A stretch of DNA of 20,398 nucleotides from CAZAQS01 sp046485135 (GCA_046485135.1 JAWOHN010000015.1:1-20398), one strand, 5' to 3'; shown: positions 7,578-15,965, counted from the stretch's first letter. The notes: generated from the sequence alone by a model not told the origin. A program made the numbers and translations.

Positions 7578-8408
7578 CTATTTGTCCTCACGCAGCAGGC
7601 TTTCCAGCTCATCCAAATGGACTCGAGAGGTCATATCCAGACTGAGTGGGGTTACGGAAACCACTTTTTTTACCCGCAGGGCATACACATCCGTAGTGGG
7701 CGCGTCTGTGCGCGGATCATCTCCATGCCGGTACTTAACCAGGCTGGGAATGTCCCATGTTTTGCGGTCCGGTTTATACGCTTCGTAATAACGCTTGCGC
7801 GAGATGCGGGTTATCTCCCAGGGGGTCTCGTAGGTGGCGCCGGCTGGCACGTCAATTTTTAACAGATGTACATCTTGCGGCATTTGCTTTTGTAACAACA
7901 TCTGTGCAAACAAGGCAGTGAAATACGCGGCGGCTGAAAACACCACATCACTGGAATAAGACAGGTGGTTCTCTACCTCAGTCTCAAGGGACACAGCCAA
8001 TGCAGGGATTTTCATTGAAGCTGCCTCCAGTGCTGCCCCGACCGTTCCGGAGATGGTTACACCCGTGCCGACGTTTTCACCATAATTAATTCCAGACACA
8101 ACCAGGTCAGGTGGGTCAGACAGGATTTCTAACACTGCGTGTTGGACGGTCTGCGCAGGTGAGCCGCCCACGCTGTGCACCGTCCATTCCTTCCCGTTAA
8201 CCGTTACCTGGAGAGGGGTAATGATCCCATCCGAATTGCTGGGCATGCTGCGCCCGCCTCCAGAGTACTGTTCCCGGGGCGCCGCGACGTGTACAAATCC
8301 GATTTTGGAGAGTGCTTCTGCGGCTGACCACAGACCCGGCGACTGGATTCCATCATCGTTGGTGAGCAAGATTTGGGGTTTCTTTTTCTCTGCTTCCAAT
8401 TCATCCAT
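7578..8408 (-). CDS. surE: 5'/3'-nucleotidase (survival protein) SurE
   Basis: SurE is a metal-dependent phosphatase that removes phosphate from nucleoside 5'- and 3'-monophosphates, with some activity on polyphosphate. The protein begins with the signature QILLTNDDGI, whose Asp-Asp pair (18-19) binds the metal. It continues with REQYSGGGRS (metal-site Ser) and VSGINYGENVG (metal-site Asn). From the ATG at 8408 it is 276 residues, near the usual 250-270. An ATG at 8429 is also possible; neither has a good ribosome site, and the frame is open to 8489 without homology. The gene is divergent from the formate dehydrogenase operon and heads the minus-strand run. Confidence 0.93.
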   Translation of the reverse strand: MDELEAEKKKPQILLTNDDGIQSPGLWSAAEALSKIGFVHVAAPREQYSGGGRSMPSNSDGIITPLQVTVNGKEWTVHSVGGSPAQTVQHAVLEILSDPPDLVVSGINYGENVGTGVTISGTVGAALEAASMKIPALAVSLETEVENHLSYSSDVVFSAAAYFTALFAQMLLQKQMPQDVHLLKIDVPAGATYETPWEITRISRKRYYEAYKPDRKTWDIPSLVKYRHGDDPRTDAPTTDVYALRVKKVVSVTPLSLDMTSRVHLDELESLLREDK

Positions 8409-8539
8409 CCTTGTGCTTGTTTTCAACATTGTACTGCAATCTCGTGTAAAATGTAGCTGGCTCGGGAGCACTCCAAGGCTGTTCCCCAAAACAGTTCGTA
8501 CACCCGCTGGCTCTGAATCTGCCTTTAATTGGATGTATT

Positions 8540-8548
8540 TGATATAAT
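8540..8548 (+). promoter_or_regulatory. Extended -10 promoter candidate for the formate dehydrogenase operon
   Basis: TGATATAAT is a perfect extended -10 (TGn plus TATAAT) in the divergent surE/formate dehydrogenase gap. No good -35 is seen 17 bp upstream (TGCCTT), which extended -10 promoters can tolerate. It would give a leader of about 100 nt before the GTG at 8659. Confidence 0.45.
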
Positions 8549-8658
8549 TTATTGATCATTGGGGACCGTCGTGCTGAAACCCTTTTAGTGCCTCCCCATA
8601 AAATGAATTTATCGATCCAGATTGGATTCTGAGCTGATATGTGGGTTGGAGATCACCT

Positions 8659-10401
8659 GTGGGAGATCCAGTTATAGAAGCAAACCTCGTTTCATTAACA
8701 AGCATTCTGGCGGAGTATGCTGGGCAGGGTAAACCCGCCCTCTTGCCGCTCCTGCTGGCAGCCCAGAACCAGCGCGGCTATATCTCGCCAGCGACTGCAG
8801 TTGAGATTGGCCATGCCTTAGGTGTACCCCTAGCCGATGTTTACGGGGTGATCGAGTTCTATTCTCTGCTTACCACCCATCCTCCTGGGCGAACTCGCCT
8901 GCAGATCTGCAGTGATCCGATATGCGCTTTACAGGGGGCTGATGAGCTGCTGGCCAGCCTGTGCCAGCGCGCCGGCGTCGAGCCAGGTCAGGTGAGCGCC
9001 GATGGTCGTTTTGAGATAGAGCGGGTGCCTTGCCTGGGTCTCTGTAACCAGGCTCCTGCTGTGCAAATTGATGGGAGACCTGTTGGATTCGCTGCTTCTG
9101 GCGGGCTGGAAGAGTTACTGAACGGGGGCGGCAAATGGCATGAGGATTGGGTTTCCGGCAGCGCTCAGGTATTGACTGCCAATTGTCGCGGCTCTGGCCC
9201 AACGAACCTGGATAAATACCGGGCCAGGAATGGTTATCAGGGTCTGAGCCGGGCGCTGCGGATGTCTCAGGAAGAGGTGATCTCTGCAGTAAAGGCTGCT
9301 GGGCTGCTAGGTCGAGGGGGGGCGGCTTTTCCGGCCGGCATTAAATGGGAAGCGGTTTTCAAGGCCCTTGATGACACAAAGTACGTTGTTTGTAATGCAG
9401 ATGAATCGGAGCCCGGGGCATTTAAGGATCGCATTTTATTGGAAAAAGACCCGCATCGCACGCTGGAAGGTCTGCTTATATCGGCGTATGCAGTCGGGGC
9501 CCGGCAGGGATATGTCTACGTGCGGGGTGAGTATCCACAGGCGTTCGCAGCTCTGCAAGGTGCAGTTACTGAAGCCCGGCAGGCTGGTTTGCTGGGAGAA
9601 ACGATCCTGGGATCTGCTTTCAGCTTTGAGCTTGAGCTACGCCAGGGGGCTGGCGCCTACATTTGTGGGGAAGAGACCGCCTTGTTCGAGTCAATCGAAG
9701 GAAAGCGCGGTTTTCCCCGCATCAAGCCGCCTTTCCCCACCACGCACGGCCTATTTGGCAAACCTACCGTCATCAACAACGTTGAAACACTGTGCAACGT
9801 CCCATTTATCTTCCGTGAAGGCGCTGAATTTTACCGGAAATTCGGGACAGCCCTTTCGACCGGCACAAAGCTCTTCTGCGTTTCCGGGGACGTGGTCAGG
9901 CCGGGTTTGTATGAAGTGCCCTTTGGTGTGACTTTACGCCACCTCTTATACGCTCAGGCGGGTGGCCTGCCAGACGGGAAAGGTTTAGGTGCAGTCTTGC
10001 TCGGTGGGGCAGCCGGGACCTTTGCCCTCGCGGAAGACCTGGATATACCCCTGTCCTTTGAACATTTGCGCTCGGCCGGATTGGTTTTGGGGTCGGGATC
10101 GATCATGGTATTTGATGAAACCCGCGATATGCGCGATGTCCTGCGCCGGGTGGCCCGTTTTTTTGCTGAAGAGTCGTGCGGCAAGTGTTTCCCTTGCCAG
10201 ATCGGCACACAACGACAATATGAGATTCTTACCCGTATAGCAGCCGGACAGGCCCTGGACGGAGATGAATTACGTTTGAGCGAGGTAGGCTGGACCATGG
10301 CTGATGCCTCTCTGTGTGGCCTGGGTCAGACCGCCGCCTCGGCTGTGTTGAGCGCGATCAAGCGCTGGCCTGGCTTGTTTGTTGGGCCAAATGGAAAGTA
10401 G
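8659..10401 (+). CDS. nuoF: NuoE-NuoF fusion: NAD(P)-reducing diaphorase subunit of formate dehydrogenase
   Basis: Two complex-I-type modules lie in one 580-residue chain. The N-terminal NuoE-like domain has [2Fe-2S] ligands in C-x4-C (84, 89) and C-x3-C (125, 129). The NuoF-like part starts near 210 with the FMN/NAD motif GRGGAAFPAG and continues with GAGAYICGEETALFESIEGK. It ends with [4Fe-4S] ligands C507, C510, C513 (ESCGKCFPC) and C553. There is no extra C-terminal ferredoxin domain as in HydB. It takes electrons from the iron-sulfur and FdhF subunits encoded downstream and reduces NAD(P)+ (or works in reverse). I prefer the GTG at 8659, because GGAG sits 7 nt before it; a GTG at 8641 is possible. 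The stop lies 4 bp before fdhD. Confidence 0.92.
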   Translation: MGDPVIEANLVSLTSILAEYAGQGKPALLPLLLAAQNQRGYISPATAVEIGHALGVPLADVYGVIEFYSLLTTHPPGRTRLQICSDPICALQGADELLASLCQRAGVEPGQVSADGRFEIERVPCLGLCNQAPAVQIDGRPVGFAASGGLEELLNGGGKWHEDWVSGSAQVLTANCRGSGPTNLDKYRARNGYQGLSRALRMSQEEVISAVKAAGLLGRGGAAFPAGIKWEAVFKALDDTKYVVCNADESEPGAFKDRILLEKDPHRTLEGLLISAYAVGARQGYVYVRGEYPQAFAALQGAVTEARQAGLLGETILGSAFSFELELRQGAGAYICGEETALFESIEGKRGFPRIKPPFPTTHGLFGKPTVINNVETLCNVPFIFREGAEFYRKFGTALSTGTKLFCVSGDVVRPGLYEVPFGVTLRHLLYAQAGGLPDGKGLGAVLLGGAAGTFALAEDLDIPLSFEHLRSAGLVLGSGSIMVFDETRDMRDVLRRVARFFAEESCGKCFPCQIGTQRQYEILTRIAAGQALDGDELRLSEVGWTMADASLCGLGQTAASAVLSAIKRWPGLFVGPNGK

Positions 10402-10405
10402 ATCT

Positions 10406-11233
10406 ATGACTGATGGCACCGTAATTTATGAATTATCTTCTTATGATGGGGAATGGGAGGATGTTGAGGCTGAAGTTATTGAAGAGCGGCAGCTGTCCAT
10501 TTTTGTGAATGGCCGCGAGCTGGTCGCCTTAATGTGCACGCCTAGCGATCCTGCTCAGCTGGCATTGGGTTTTATGGCAAATGAAGGACTGATCAAATCC
10601 ATGGCGGACGTTGAAATCTGCCATGTTTGCAGCGGTGGGGGGTGCGTTGATCTTTGGCTGGCTCATTCGATTTGGGATAAACCACGCCGCCGGGTGATCA
10701 CATCTGGGTGCAGCGGTGGTCAGACCTTCAGGGATTTAGCCGCCTCTCAAACCCCTGTGGAGAGCGATATCTCTGTCTCCCCTGCACAGCTTGGCATCTT
10801 GTTAAATCAGCTGCAGTCGCGTGACAGCCTGTACGCGCGGGCGGGCGGCGTGCATGCCTCGGCTCTCAGTAATGGCCATGAGCTGCTGGTGATTGCCGAA
10901 GATATCGGCCGCCACAATACCATCGACCGTTTGCGCGGCGAATGCCTCCGGCGAGGCATCGACCCGCATGGTCTGATTCTGCTCACTTCGGGGCGCATTT
11001 CATCTGAAATGATCAACAAGGCTGTCCAGATGGGCTGCCCGGTGGTTGCTTCCCGCACCTCGCCGACCAGCCTGACTGTTGAGCTGGCGCGGGCCTGGAA
11101 TATCACCCTGTGTGGGTATGTGCGCCGCAACCGGATGAAAGTTTATGCCCATCCACATCGGTTGCTGTTGCCACAAGCCCAACAGCCCAAGCCTAATGGA
11201 CTCCAGGCACAGTCTGCTTTTAGCAAAGAATGA
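10406..11233 (+). CDS. fdhD: Formate dehydrogenase accessory sulfurtransferase FdhD
   Basis: FdhD passes sulfur from a cysteine desulfurase to the bis-MGD molybdenum cofactor, which formate dehydrogenases need for activity. The 275 residues show SLYARAGGVHASAL, EDIGRHNTIDRLRGECL and LTSGRISSEMINKA, all characteristic. The sulfur-carrying loop reads TSGCSGG, with a single cysteine (C102) rather than the CxxC of E. coli FdhD. The start is the ATG at 10406, 4 bp after the previous stop, with GGAAAG 7 nt upstream inside the end of the previous gene. An ATG at 10391 and a TTG at 10379 are less likely. Its place within the operon supports a dedicated role for the FdhF encoded downstream. Confidence 0.95.
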   Translation: MTDGTVIYELSSYDGEWEDVEAEVIEERQLSIFVNGRELVALMCTPSDPAQLALGFMANEGLIKSMADVEICHVCSGGGCVDLWLAHSIWDKPRRRVITSGCSGGQTFRDLAASQTPVESDISVSPAQLGILLNQLQSRDSLYARAGGVHASALSNGHELLVIAEDIGRHNTIDRLRGECLRRGIDPHGLILLTSGRISSEMINKAVQMGCPVVASRTSPTSLTVELARAWNITLCGYVRRNRMKVYAHPHRLLLPQAQQPKPNGLQAQSAFSKE

Positions 11234-11314
11234 TGTCTTCAAGTCTCATTGGGAGTGCCCGTGGAAATGCCCCAACGCGGTTTTCCCGACACAGCCTTCC
11301 TTAACGGAGCCAGA

Positions 11315-12019
11315 ATGAGCAATTTGATTAACCTGACAATTGACGGACAGCCAGTTACGGCCCCCAACGGCACGACCTTGTTGGAGGCTGCCAGGCAGAT
11401 CGGGGAAGTGATACCTACGATCTGTTATCACGAACACTGTACTGCCAATGGGTTGTGTCGCTTATGTGTGGTAGAAGTTGAGGGCGCGCGGGTCCTGGCG
11501 CCTGCTTGCGTGACCCCGGTTGCAGAGGGTCAGAATGTCAAAACCCGCAGTGAGCGGGTGCTGCGTAGCCGGCGCGTGATCCTGGAAATGCTCCACTCAA
11601 CCGTGGATCTTTCCGAAGCGCCCGAGATTATGGAGTTTATCCAGGAATATCAGGCGCAGCCGGATCGTTTTCCTGGAGCGGAACCTCGCTCTGTGCCATT
11701 CCTCGATGACAATCCCATGTTCGTCCGGGATTATTCCCAATGTGTGTTGTGCTGGCGTTGTGTCCAGGTATGTGCGGATGATGCTCAATATGCCTTTGCC
11801 ATCAATTTTAAAGGGAGAGGTTATGAAACCCAGATCGCTACCTTTTTTGACCAACCTCTCCCGGCGACTTCTTGTGTTTTCTGCGGACAATGCATTGGGG
11901 TGTGCCCAACCGGCGCTTTGAAACCCAAACGCGAATGGCTGCTCGAACAAGATCTTTCTTTAGATGAAATTTTGCAAATGACCCAGCCTGAACGAAAAAA
12001 GCGCCGGCGCCCTGATTGA
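11315..12019 (+). CDS. NuoG-like iron-sulfur electron transfer subunit of formate dehydrogenase
   Basis: This 234-residue protein matches the N-terminal iron-sulfur part of NuoG or of large FdhA proteins. A [2Fe-2S] ferredoxin domain has ligands C37, C48, C51 and C65 in the NuoG spacing. Two [4Fe-4S] ferredoxin motifs follow: C143, C146, C149, C153 and C187, C190, C193, C197. The segment between (about 90-130), where NuoG relatives carry a His-Cys-Cys-Cys [4Fe-4S] cluster, has no cysteine. It should wire FdhF to the NuoEF fusion. The start is the ATG at 11315 with GGAG 5 nt upstream; the frame is open from a TTG at 11249, but that part has no homology. fdhF follows after 38 bp. Confidence 0.9.
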   Translation: MSNLINLTIDGQPVTAPNGTTLLEAARQIGEVIPTICYHEHCTANGLCRLCVVEVEGARVLAPACVTPVAEGQNVKTRSERVLRSRRVILEMLHSTVDLSEAPEIMEFIQEYQAQPDRFPGAEPRSVPFLDDNPMFVRDYSQCVLCWRCVQVCADDAQYAFAINFKGRGYETQIATFFDQPLPATSCVFCGQCIGVCPTGALKPKREWLLEQDLSLDEILQMTQPERKKRRRPD

Positions 12020-12057
12020 TCCATCCAGTCTATTCCTACCTCATCTCGGAGGCTTTT

Positions 12058-14220
12058 ATGCCAGAACCTGACCGGATTGTTTCCACAACCTGCCCGTATT
12101 GTGGCGTGGGATGCAACCTGGAACTCCATCTCAAAGACGATTTCGTTTACCGGGTTACTTCGCCGTTTGACGCTGTTGTCAACCAGGGTAATTTATGTGT
12201 CAAAGGGCGTTTTGGTTATGATTTTATCTACCATCCTCGACGCATCACCACCCCTTTGATCCGCAAACAGGCCCAGGCCGCTGGCGCGCGCCGGCAGGCC
12301 TTCGATCTGGATGAATGGCAGCCGGTATCCTGGGACGAGGCCTTGGATCTTGTGGCCGATCGCCTGGTGGAAATATACCGCCGCGATGGTCCGCACGCCT
12401 TGGCGGTGTATTGCTGCGCCAAGGCCACCAATGAAGATAATTACCTGATGCAGAAGATGTTCCGGGCGGTTTTTCGCACCAATAATGTGGATCATTGCAC
12501 CCGCTTATGCCATGCCGGCTCGGTAGTGGCATTGCAGCAGGCCTTGGGCTCGTCTGCAATGAGCAATACGGCTGCTGAAGTGATCCACAGCGATTGTTTC
12601 ATCGTGACTGGCTCGAACACAACCGAAAATCATCCTATCATTTCTCTACAAATGAAGGCAGCAGTCCAAAAACACGGAGCCAGACTGATCGTCATCGACC
12701 CGCGCCGCCTGGAGCTGTGTGATTTCGCCGATCTGTGGCTGCCTCTGAAACCCGGCACAAATGTGCCGCTCTTCAGCGCTATGGCGCATGTGATCATCAA
12801 TGAAGGTCTGGTCAACCAGGAGTTCATCGATCAACGCACGGAAGGCTTCGCTGAATTCAAAGAGTCGCTGCAGAAATTCACCCCGGAATATGCTGAGATG
12901 GTCTCTGGTGTCAGCCGTGACCTGATCGTCCAGGCCGCTCGTATGTACGCAACCGCCGAGCGTGGCGCTATCTATTGGGGCATGGGGATTTCCCAACTTT
13001 CGCATGGGACTGCCAGCGCCCTTTCTCTGATCCACCTGGCCTTCCTGACCGGGCATATCGGGCGGCAGGGAACCGGGCTCAATCCATTGCGCGGTCAGAA
13101 TAACGTCCAGGGGGCTTCCGATATGGGCGCCATGCCCTATCATTTCCCCGGTTATATGCTGGTGGATCAACCCGGTAACGCCGAAAGGTGGGAGGCCGCC
13201 TGGAATATCGAAGCGGGTGGTCTGAATCGCAAACGCGGGCTGACGACCACAGAAATCCTCTCGCATGCCCATCCCGGTGGGGTGCGAGCGCTCTACATCA
13301 TGGGAGAAAACCCCATGATGTCAGAGCCTAACCTGAACCGCACCCGCCAGCATATGCAACAGCTGGAGTTTCTGGTGGCTCAAGATCTGTTTATCAACGA
13401 GTCTGGCGCCTTTGCGGATGTCTTCTTACCGGCTGCCTCCTGGGCCGAGAAGGAGGGCACCTTCACCAATACAGACCGGCGGGTGCAGCGCGTCCGCCAG
13501 GCGCTCTCGCCGCGCGGCGGGTCTCGCCCCGATTGGCAGATCATTTGCGACCTGGCTGTCCGCATCGAGCAGCGCCTGGGTGTGACCCGCTCAGCCTTTT
13601 GGGATTACCAGCACCCAGACCAGATCCTGTCAGAATTGAGCAGTGTCGTGCCTGAATATGCCGGGGTGAAGTACCCGCGCATTGAAAAAGTTGGTCTGCA
13701 AGTGCCCGTGTGGGACGATACCCACAATGGGACGCCTTACCTGTTTGGTGAGAGCTTTCCGCGCGGCAGGGGCAAGTTCCACCCCCTGGATTATGTGCCG
13801 GTGGTTGAATTGCCCGATGACGAGTACCCCTTTATCTTGACCACCGGGCGGGTGTTGGAGCACTGGCACGGGGGTACGATGACTCGCCATTCCCAGTTGA
13901 ACACCCTTTACCCGGAGGCCCGTCTGGAAATCAACCCGGTGGATGCCGATCTGATGGGCGTGGTAGATGGACAGACTCTGCGGGTTTCTTCCCGGCGCGG
14001 CTCGCTGGTTCTCAGAGCCAGCGTAACCAACAAGACCACCGCCGGGGTTGTTTTTATCCCCTTCCACTTTGCTGAAGCCGCCGCCAACCTGCTCACCATC
14101 GATGAATTGGACCCTCAGGCCAAAATACCCGAGTTCAAAGCCTGCGCCGTTCAAATTCATGCTGCAGACGAAGCAGAATTGGTCGACCCCCAGGCCAAGC
14201 TCGAGCGGGGCAGGTATTGA
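12058..14220 (+). CDS. fdhF: Formate dehydrogenase catalytic (alpha) subunit, cysteine type
   Basis: A 720-residue molybdopterin oxidoreductase of the FdhF group that interconverts formate and CO2. The N-terminal [4Fe-4S] ligands are C12, C15, C19 and C47, followed by a lysine at 49 that usually relays electrons. The active-site motif HCTRLCHAGSV places cysteine 151, next to H152, where E. coli FdhF has selenocysteine. No in-frame TGA is involved. NPLRGQNNVQGASDMG supplies the formate-binding arginine (R345). The C-terminal molybdopterin dinucleotide-binding domain contains TTGRVLEHWHGGTMTRHS. No twin-arginine signal is present, so it should be cytosolic. The ATG at 12058 follows GGAGG by 5 nt; an in-frame ATG at 12016 lacks support. 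Formate as substrate is inferred from the motifs and from fdhD. Confidence 0.95.
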   Translation: MPEPDRIVSTTCPYCGVGCNLELHLKDDFVYRVTSPFDAVVNQGNLCVKGRFGYDFIYHPRRITTPLIRKQAQAAGARRQAFDLDEWQPVSWDEALDLVADRLVEIYRRDGPHALAVYCCAKATNEDNYLMQKMFRAVFRTNNVDHCTRLCHAGSVVALQQALGSSAMSNTAAEVIHSDCFIVTGSNTTENHPIISLQMKAAVQKHGARLIVIDPRRLELCDFADLWLPLKPGTNVPLFSAMAHVIINEGLVNQEFIDQRTEGFAEFKESLQKFTPEYAEMVSGVSRDLIVQAARMYATAERGAIYWGMGISQLSHGTASALSLIHLAFLTGHIGRQGTGLNPLRGQNNVQGASDMGAMPYHFPGYMLVDQPGNAERWEAAWNIEAGGLNRKRGLTTTEILSHAHPGGVRALYIMGENPMMSEPNLNRTRQHMQQLEFLVAQDLFINESGAFADVFLPAASWAEKEGTFTNTDRRVQRVRQALSPRGGSRPDWQIICDLAVRIEQRLGVTRSAFWDYQHPDQILSELSSVVPEYAGVKYPRIEKVGLQVPVWDDTHNGTPYLFGESFPRGRGKFHPLDYVPVVELPDDEYPFILTTGRVLEHWHGGTMTRHSQLNTLYPEARLEINPVDADLMGVVDGQTLRVSSRRGSLVLRASVTNKTTAGVVFIPFHFAEAAANLLTIDELDPQAKIPEFKACAVQIHAADEAELVDPQAKLERGRY

Positions 14221-14234
14221 GATATTGCTTTTTA

Positions 14235-14759
14235 TTAGGTGGAAAGCGTTGGATGAGCTGCATCCTTGGGATCGCATAGATCCCATGAGACAATCACTGC
14301 ATCGATAAATTCTTCCCCCAAGGCTTTGGATACAGAAATACGGTGGTGACCATCCTTGACAAAATAGGTGTTCCCCACCTGTACCAGCTCAACCGGTGGC
14401 AGTGGCTTGTTTTCCAGCCGGGCGGTAGCTACTCTCTGCCAGCGCTGAGCGTGGTTTTTCAGCAGCGGGCGGAACGAGATATCGAAATCCTTGCTGCGCC
14501 CCTCGCTGCCCCGGATTTTGTTAATATCTACGCTTTGGACGCCTGAATAATGCCGGTTGCCCAGACAGATAGATTTGACCACAAAGTCCAGGTTCAGCAG
14601 TTCCACTGATCTGCCTTTTAAGAAATTCCGCAGCCGTTTGGTTTTTCCTCTGGCTAGGATGCCGGTATAAAGGCTCTGAGCCTGATTTTTTGCGGAGGTT
14701 TCCAGGTCCAAGCTGTCAGGCTGATAGCCAAAATAGGAGTTAATTTCGTTTTTCTGCAT
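14235..14759 (-). CDS. ParB/sulfiredoxin-fold protein with DGHHR motif
   Basis: The 174-residue protein has a variable helical N-terminal half (1-75). Residues about 76-158 form a ParB N-terminal-like domain: a VDINKIRGSEGR strand, FRPLLKNHAQRWQRVATARL helices, then PPVELVQVGNTYFVKDGHHR with the histidine-arginine pair at 139-140. True ParB proteins have a GERR motif here and a helix-turn-helix after it; neither is present, so this is not a partition protein. The nucleotide or substrate bound by this DGHHR group is not known to me. The ATG at 14759 has GGGGAG 6 nt upstream. It lies 123 bp after the C45 gene on the same strand and converges on fdhF, 14 bp away. Confidence 0.75.
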   Translation of the reverse strand: MQKNEINSYFGYQPDSLDLETSAKNQAQSLYTGILARGKTKRLRNFLKGRSVELLNLDFVVKSICLGNRHYSGVQSVDINKIRGSEGRSKDFDISFRPLLKNHAQRWQRVATARLENKPLPPVELVQVGNTYFVKDGHHRISVSKALGEEFIDAVIVSWDLCDPKDAAHPTLST

Positions 14760-14882
14760 GAGATTCTCCCCTGAACATCCAAATAAGTGGGCGCCGGAAA
14801 ATCCTGTTGGTCTGCCGGGATATTGGTCATGAACATCCCCCAATTCCCGAACCTTTTTCTTTGAAGTGCGAATCTCAGCAGA

Positions 14883-15926
14883 TCAATCCCAGGGCCAGGG
14901 CAACCGCTGCCAGTTGCCCTGGCTGGCGGCTGGCAACCCGCCAAAGGTGTACCACAGCTCTCCCCGGGCCGGGCAGGCCACATTTGCATAAGCAGTAGCC
15001 ATATCGATTCCCCGTCTTTCGATTATTTCATCTCCCAGGATCTCTACCAGGCTCCACGGCAACTGCTTTGGCTTTTCCGGGGTATATAAGTTGCCGATCA
15101 ATTCGTTCATCCGCTCCAGGCGTAGGATCGAGTTGCCAGCGCTGGTCTGAATGTCCTCAGGAGCCTGAAACCGGCAATGGTGATTTGTGCCTGCCAGCCA
15201 ATCCCCGCTCGGATCGATTCTGGCGTGCTCACCACAGGTGCATTCATACACAACGAAGCGGTTGTTTTTTCCATCCACCGCAAATAACAGCATCCCATCT
15301 GACCGGTCGATTTCCTCCAGCTTGCCTTCCAGGTCTGCCAGGCTGTGGCAGGTCTCTAGGGCCAATTGGATGAAGGCATAGGCGGGCATGCTGGTCTTGC
15401 CAGGGGCTGGTTTATCCCAGGCGGGCAGGTAATTATAATGTAACCACAGCCTTTCCTGGTTGATGCCGGTTGGTGTAAAGACATCTCCTTCCAGGCCAAA
15501 GCTAATTGTGGGGATCAGCCCGCTGATTTCACGGATGGTGACATATCCCCAGGCTTTGGGCACCAGGGTGTCGTTGTTGCGTGCGATCCAGGCCTGCCCG
15601 TCGAATGTACATATCGCCGCGCTGCAGTTCATCGCCAGCAATTCCTCCAGATACGTCCATTCCGCAACCGTCTGCAGGGGGATGCCGGCGCCCTGCGCCA
15701 GACCCTCTAATTCTTCCTGAAACCTGTTAGGCAAGCTGCGCATCCATGGCAGCGCGCCTGCCTGCAGCTTTCCCATATCCACAACCTCATCTGCTAAAGG
15801 TCGTCTGCGGATATAATGCCGGATATTTTCCTGCAAGCGTTCTCCCATTCGCCTGCCAATCTGTTGCCCGATCTGGTATGGGCTGTCCCCTTTGACGTGA
15901 TAGATCCGCTCTTCGATCGATTTCAC
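14883..15926 (-). CDS. C45-family autoproteolytic acyltransferase/hydrolase
   Basis: The 347-residue protein resembles the Ntn-hydrolase group of acyl-CoA:6-aminopenicillanic acid acyltransferase. The N-terminal region has the Y-x-I-G-x-Q-x-G pattern. The likely cleavage site and nucleophile lie in AMNCSAAICTFDGQAWIARNND, with C101 as the new N-terminal residue after self-cleavage. GTNHHC near 250 and an ExxER-type helix follow. Members cleave or form amide bonds; substrates vary and cannot be predicted here. No signal peptide is seen, so it is probably cytosolic. The start is GTG at 15926, with an extended -10 candidate about 30 bp upstream. The gene is divergent from the pentapeptide-repeat gene and precedes the ParB-like gene. 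Confidence 0.82.
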   Translation of the reverse strand: MKSIEERIYHVKGDSPYQIGQQIGRRMGERLQENIRHYIRRRPLADEVVDMGKLQAGALPWMRSLPNRFQEELEGLAQGAGIPLQTVAEWTYLEELLAMNCSAAICTFDGQAWIARNNDTLVPKAWGYVTIREISGLIPTISFGLEGDVFTPTGINQERLWLHYNYLPAWDKPAPGKTSMPAYAFIQLALETCHSLADLEGKLEEIDRSDGMLLFAVDGKNNRFVVYECTCGEHARIDPSGDWLAGTNHHCRFQAPEDIQTSAGNSILRLERMNELIGNLYTPEKPKQLPWSLVEILGDEIIERRGIDMATAYANVACPARGELWYTFGGLPAASQGNWQRLPWPWD

Positions 15927-15956
15927 CTTGCAGTCTCTTTTCCGTTTACTACCTAA

Positions 15957-15965
15957 ATCATATCA
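15957..15965 (-). promoter_or_regulatory. Extended -10 promoter candidate for the C45 gene
   Basis: On the minus strand TGATATGAT fits the extended -10 consensus. It lies about 31 bp upstream of the GTG start, which would leave a leader of roughly 25 nt. No clear -35 is seen. Confidence 0.35.

Noticed and set aside
8615..8627. Inverted repeat ATCCA-GAT-TGGAT upstream of the NuoEF fusion as an operator
   Set aside because: Arms of 5 bp are too short to call without comparison to other genomes.
12451..12540. Selenocysteine in the formate dehydrogenase
   Set aside because: The active-site codon is TGC (cysteine) and no in-frame TGA occurs in the gene.
14267..14285. Perfect inverted repeat (TGGGATC, 5-nt loop, GATCCCA) as a bidirectional terminator between the convergent genes
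   Set aside because: It lies inside the ParB-like coding region and has no T-run on either side.
14235..14759. Chromosome partition protein ParB
   Set aside because: It lacks the GERR motif, a helix-turn-helix and a neighbouring parA, and is short.
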